Source: Aeromonas rivipollensis
Lineage (GTDB): Bacteria; Pseudomonadota; Gammaproteobacteria; Enterobacterales; Aeromonadaceae
Assembly (NCBI RefSeq): GCF_037811135.1
Contig: NZ_CP149130.1
Span: 3,530,501 to 3,594,500, forward strand
DNA: 64,000 bases
Reading direction: 5' to 3'
How positions within the stretch are numbered: position 1 is the stretch's first letter; the number at the start of each line of letters is the position of its first letter. The notes below the pieces were generated by a model. That model was not told the origin of the DNA. It did not search any database and saw only the letters and a list, made by a program, of their open reading frames with translations. A program made the position numbers and the translations under genes. Of this stretch, positions 61,699 through 64,000 are shown piece after piece.

Positions 61699-62658
61699 AT
61701 GGAAGCACAAAAAGCGAATGTCATACCCTTACCGAGAGATATGTCTCCGGTGAGTGATGAAATAGACCTGCGGGAACTGGTGATTGCATTGTGGCATGGC
61801 AAGTGGTGGATCTTTTCCACCACCATCATTGCCACCGGCCTCGCCGTCGCCTTCGCACTCTGGAGCCCCAATATCTATCGTGCCGAGGCCTTGCTGACCC
61901 CCTCCCTTGAGCAGCAAGGTGGTGGGCTCTCCGCGCTGGCCTCCCGCTTCGGCGGGCTGGCAAGCCTGGCCGGTGTCGATCTTGGTAACAAAGGTGGAGA
62001 TAAGGCCTCGATAGCCATCGAAGTGGGCAAATCAAGGCTGTTTCTTGGGGATTTCATCCGCCACCACCAGCTGGCAGTCCCTCTGATCGCCGCCACTGGC
62101 ATGGATAAAACCACCGGCGAGTTGATCATCGACCCTCAGATCTACGATGCCCTGACCCAGAAGTGGGTCCGCGAAGTACCTGCTGGCAAGTCACCCGAGC
62201 CCACTGACTGGGAACTGATCAAGGCTTTCAGAGGGCTGGTCTCCCTCAATAGCGATCCCAAGACAGGGTTGTTGACAGTCAGCGTCGACTTTTATTCACC
62301 GCTGTTGGCCAAACAGTGGGTCGACTGGTTGATCAATGATCTCAACCACACCATGAAACAACGGGATCAGGAGGAGGCAAAGCGCAATATTTCCTATCTG
62401 ACCGAGCAATTATCAAAAACCTCCGTCGCCGATATGCAGAAGGTCTTTTATCAACTGATCGAAGAGCAGACCAAGACCTTGATGCTCGCCGAGGTTAATC
62501 AGGAATACGTATTTAAGGTACTTGATCCTGCCGTCATAGCCGAAGAGAAAATAAAACCAAAACGGGCACTGATTGTTGTATTGGGTGCACTATTGGGCGG
62601 CATGCTGGGAGTGATGATAGTTTTGGTTCGGTTTGCATTCCGTCATGATAAAAAATAA
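61699..62658 (+). CDS. Wzz-family chain-length determinant
   Basis: A 319-residue inner-membrane protein with two membrane segments flanking a large periplasmic domain. The first, at about residues 34-53, is WIFSTTIIATGLAVAFALW and leads into SPNIYRAEALLTPS. The second, near 292-314, is ALIVVLGALLGGMLGVMIVL. The N-terminus DEIDLRELVIALWHGKWWI is typical for Wzz. It sets polysaccharide chain length together with the upstream exporter. It follows the export gene by 48 bp. Confidence 0.92.
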   Translation: MEAQKANVIPLPRDMSPVSDEIDLRELVIALWHGKWWIFSTTIIATGLAVAFALWSPNIYRAEALLTPSLEQQGGGLSALASRFGGLASLAGVDLGNKGGDKASIAIEVGKSRLFLGDFIRHHQLAVPLIAATGMDKTTGELIIDPQIYDALTQKWVREVPAGKSPEPTDWELIKAFRGLVSLNSDPKTGLLTVSVDFYSPLLAKQWVDWLINDLNHTMKQRDQEEAKRNISYLTEQLSKTSVADMQKVFYQLIEEQTKTLMLAEVNQEYVFKVLDPAVIAEEKIKPKRALIVVLGALLGGMLGVMIVLVRFAFRHDKK

Positions 62659-62744
62659 TGGATGCAAATTAGCCAAAAACGATGGCTTGCCATCATAATA
62701 GAGTAGAACGAACGTCGACTATTCTGATTTTATAAGGGAAATAT

Positions 62745-62978
62745 ATGAAGAAGAGTGTTTTGATTATGACTGCCCTGCTGGCCCTGTCCGGCCAGACCAT
62801 GGCTGCTGAAACTGCTGCCGGTGCTGCCGGTGCTGCCGGTGCTGGCGCCGCTGCTGGTACCACTGCCCTTGTCGCTGTGGGTGTCGCTGCCGCGGTTGCC
62901 GTCGGCGTAGCCGTCGCCGTTGCCAGCAACGACGATGACAACAGCTCCACCTCGACTGTGACCAGCACAGCTCGTTGA
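62745..62978 (+). CDS. YjbE/GfcA-like small exported protein
   Basis: A 77-residue exported peptide: signal MKKSVLIMTALLALSGQTMA, then AETAAGAAGAAGAGAAAGTT, an Ala/Val-rich stretch with a VGVAAAVAVGVAVAVA segment, and a Ser/Thr/Asp tail. Composition and position equal YjbE/GfcA, small proteins preceding yjbFGH or gfcBCD in exopolysaccharide and group 4 capsule loci. AAGGGAAAT precedes the ATG. A strong terminator directly follows. Confidence 0.85.
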   Translation: MKKSVLIMTALLALSGQTMAAETAAGAAGAAGAGAAAGTTALVAVGVAAAVAVGVAVAVASNDDDNSSTSTVTSTAR

Positions 62979-62989
62979 TATTAAGATTT

Positions 62990-63020
62990 AAAGACTGCCC
63001 GAGGGCAGTCTTTATTTTTA
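62990..63020 (+). terminator. Terminator inside the operon after the yjbE-like gene
   Basis: AAAGACTGCCC-GA-GGGCAGTCTTT followed by ATTTTT, 12 bases after the stop. Since the next genes of the cluster continue on the same strand, it probably lowers their expression relative to the small protein, or a new promoter lies in the short gap. Confidence 0.93.
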
Positions 63021-63045
63021 TACCGATTCATTCAGTGATGCTCGC

Positions 63046-63690
63046 ATGCTAACAAAGCGCCTTGTTATTATGCTATCCATGTTCTTATTTGGCTGTGCAG
63101 ATAACAACCTTGATAGCTATCAGCAACTAAAGTTTCTCTTCTCCGGGAATGAAGAAATAACGATCACCCCTGAGGCCATCAATAAACTACCCTATGCCAG
63201 TGCATTTTTAACTATTGATGACAGGCCTAAAATATTCGTCGTGCTTGCATTTGTGGACAATAACAGATTGTCTTGGATCAGCAGCAATAGAGGGATAGTA
63301 GTTACCGAGCATGGTCGAATAACAAAGACATTGAAATTCGACAATGACATTAATTACTTCTTGGGTACGATTCAGGATCCATTATCTCAGGCATCCATCA
63401 CCTCGGGTGCGCAGTTCAGTTACAGCGCCGAATGGGCAAAGGATCGCCGCAGCGGAAGGAGTATGCACAGTGTATTCCGGCAGCTCGCGGATGAAAACCT
63501 GGATATAAACGGCACCATCATTGTGACCTCTCTCTATGAGGAAACAGTGCAGTCGATAAAAGATAATCAAACATGGAAGAATTATTACTGGTTGGACAAA
63601 AAATCTGGCCTGATCCGAAAGACCATTCAAAAGCTAGGCCCTGACAACAGCACCATAGAGATGGTCTTTACCAAGCCTTACTCATCATGA
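63046..63690 (+). CDS. YjbF/GfcB-family lipoprotein
   Basis: A 214-residue lipoprotein. MLTKRLVIMLSMFLFGCADN has the lipobox LFGC (Cys at 17). The mature part (YASAFLTIDDRPKIFVVLAF, WISSNRGIVVTEHGRITKT) is the YjbF/GfcB beta-rich domain of group 4 capsule clusters. The stop overlaps the ATG of the next gene (ATGA). Role in capsule assembly is not established. Confidence 0.88.
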   Translation: MLTKRLVIMLSMFLFGCADNNLDSYQQLKFLFSGNEEITITPEAINKLPYASAFLTIDDRPKIFVVLAFVDNNRLSWISSNRGIVVTEHGRITKTLKFDNDINYFLGTIQDPLSQASITSGAQFSYSAEWAKDRRSGRSMHSVFRQLADENLDINGTIIVTSLYEETVQSIKDNQTWKNYYWLDKKSGLIRKTIQKLGPDNSTIEMVFTKPYSS

Positions 63691-64000
63691 AAAAAATAAT
63701 ACTCTCGTTATTGATAGGCTATGCACCCTTGCTTCACGCTGACAGCGTTACCAAAGTAGTCTTCGGTAATGTCAATACTACCACCATCTCCCTTTCGGAT
63801 AGTCAGCGTCTTGAACAGCTACTGAATAATGCCAAGCTGCCTGATCATGTCTATTGGCCTGCCGCCATCATTTCATCCCCCACAGAGGAGCATCTGGCAC
63901 AGCAAGCCAAAGAGCATTTGCTCAGCGATTTGAAATCACTCCAGGTGATATGGATGAGAGAACATCAAGGTGGTCTGGTTCAAACAACCCAGCAACTGTT
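63687..64000 (+). CDS. YjbG/GfcC-like capsule protein, 5' part only
   Basis: Open from ATG at 63687 to the window end. Signal peptide MKKIILSLLIGYAPLLHA, then DSVTKVVFGNVNTTTISLSD and LPDHVYWPAAIISSPTEE. The order after a YjbF homologue and the start of the mature part fit GfcC/YjbG, a periplasmic capsule biosynthesis protein. Coupled to the preceding gene by ATGA overlap. Confidence 0.8.
   Translation, partial: MKKIILSLLIGYAPLLHADSVTKVVFGNVNTTTISLSDSQRLEQLLNNAKLPDHVYWPAAIISSPTEEHLAQQAKEHLLSDLKSLQVIWMREHQGGLVQTTQQL

Overview
The window is typical of a free-living, GC-rich gammaproteobacterium and almost certainly an Aeromonas. The 425-residue prolyl aminopeptidase at 50.8 kb matches the Aeromonas sobria enzyme closely as I remember it. 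The pepD-gpt-frsA-crl-proBA order is the enterobacterial one without phoE. There is also a large GH18 chitinase, a GlyGly-CTERM nuclease and a Vibrio/Aeromonas-type TonB2 system. No plasmid, phage or intact IS element is visible. Most of the window is core chromosome.

Layout. 0-3.4 kb: assimilatory nitrate reductase nasA and a siroheme methyltransferase. They sit behind a sigma-54 promoter, an NtrC-like site and an ANTAR-type antitermination leader. 3.4-6.3 kb: a SpoU-type RNA methyltransferase, an orphan periplasmic binding protein, a universal stress protein and an L,D-transpeptidase-like protein. 6.3-13.8 kb: proA, proB, crl, frsA, gpt and pepD, with two small-protein genes flanking pepD; a FNR/CRP-type region precedes the second. 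14.3-20.6 kb: a five-gene peptide ABC transporter operon. 21.3-29.1 kb: a TonB-dependent receptor followed by a complete DUF3450-TtpC-ExbB-ExbD-TonB-TPR energy-transduction operon. 29.2-35 kb: a secreted chitinase and a secreted, surface-sorted nuclease. 35.1-42.2 kb: five tRNA-Ala(GGC), gltX, a chemoreceptor, an OapA-like protein, a cold-shock gene and seven tRNA-Gly(GCC). 42.4-49.2 kb: orn, rsgA, psd, small conserved proteins, a PAS-GGDEF-EAL protein and rraB. 49.8-57.7 kb: tRNA-Phe and tRNA-Asn, pip, a fused two-half ABC transporter, and an AraC regulator with a LysE exporter. 58-64 kb: an AT-rich leader followed by a group-4-capsule-like export operon (SLBB exporter, Wzz, YjbE/F/G homologues) that runs off the window end.

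The most unusual pattern is recurrent gene-end relics. Four unrelated genes (the SpoU methyltransferase, proB, gltX, rraB) are each followed, before a terminator where one is visible, by a second, diverged copy of their own last 50-130 bp. The relic ends in its own stop codon. In the well-aligned parts it differs from the functional copy almost only at synonymous positions, so the relics look like ends of once-functional alleles rather than simple slippage products. A decayed tRNA-Gly at the distal end of its array fits the same pattern. A related 5' version occurs at the ABC ATPase gene at 15.3 kb, where its start region is repeated three times in 98-bp units that form overlapping mini-ORFs. 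The second strong observation is the nasA leader, in which promoter, enhancer site, two ANTAR-type hairpins and a terminator can all be read directly.
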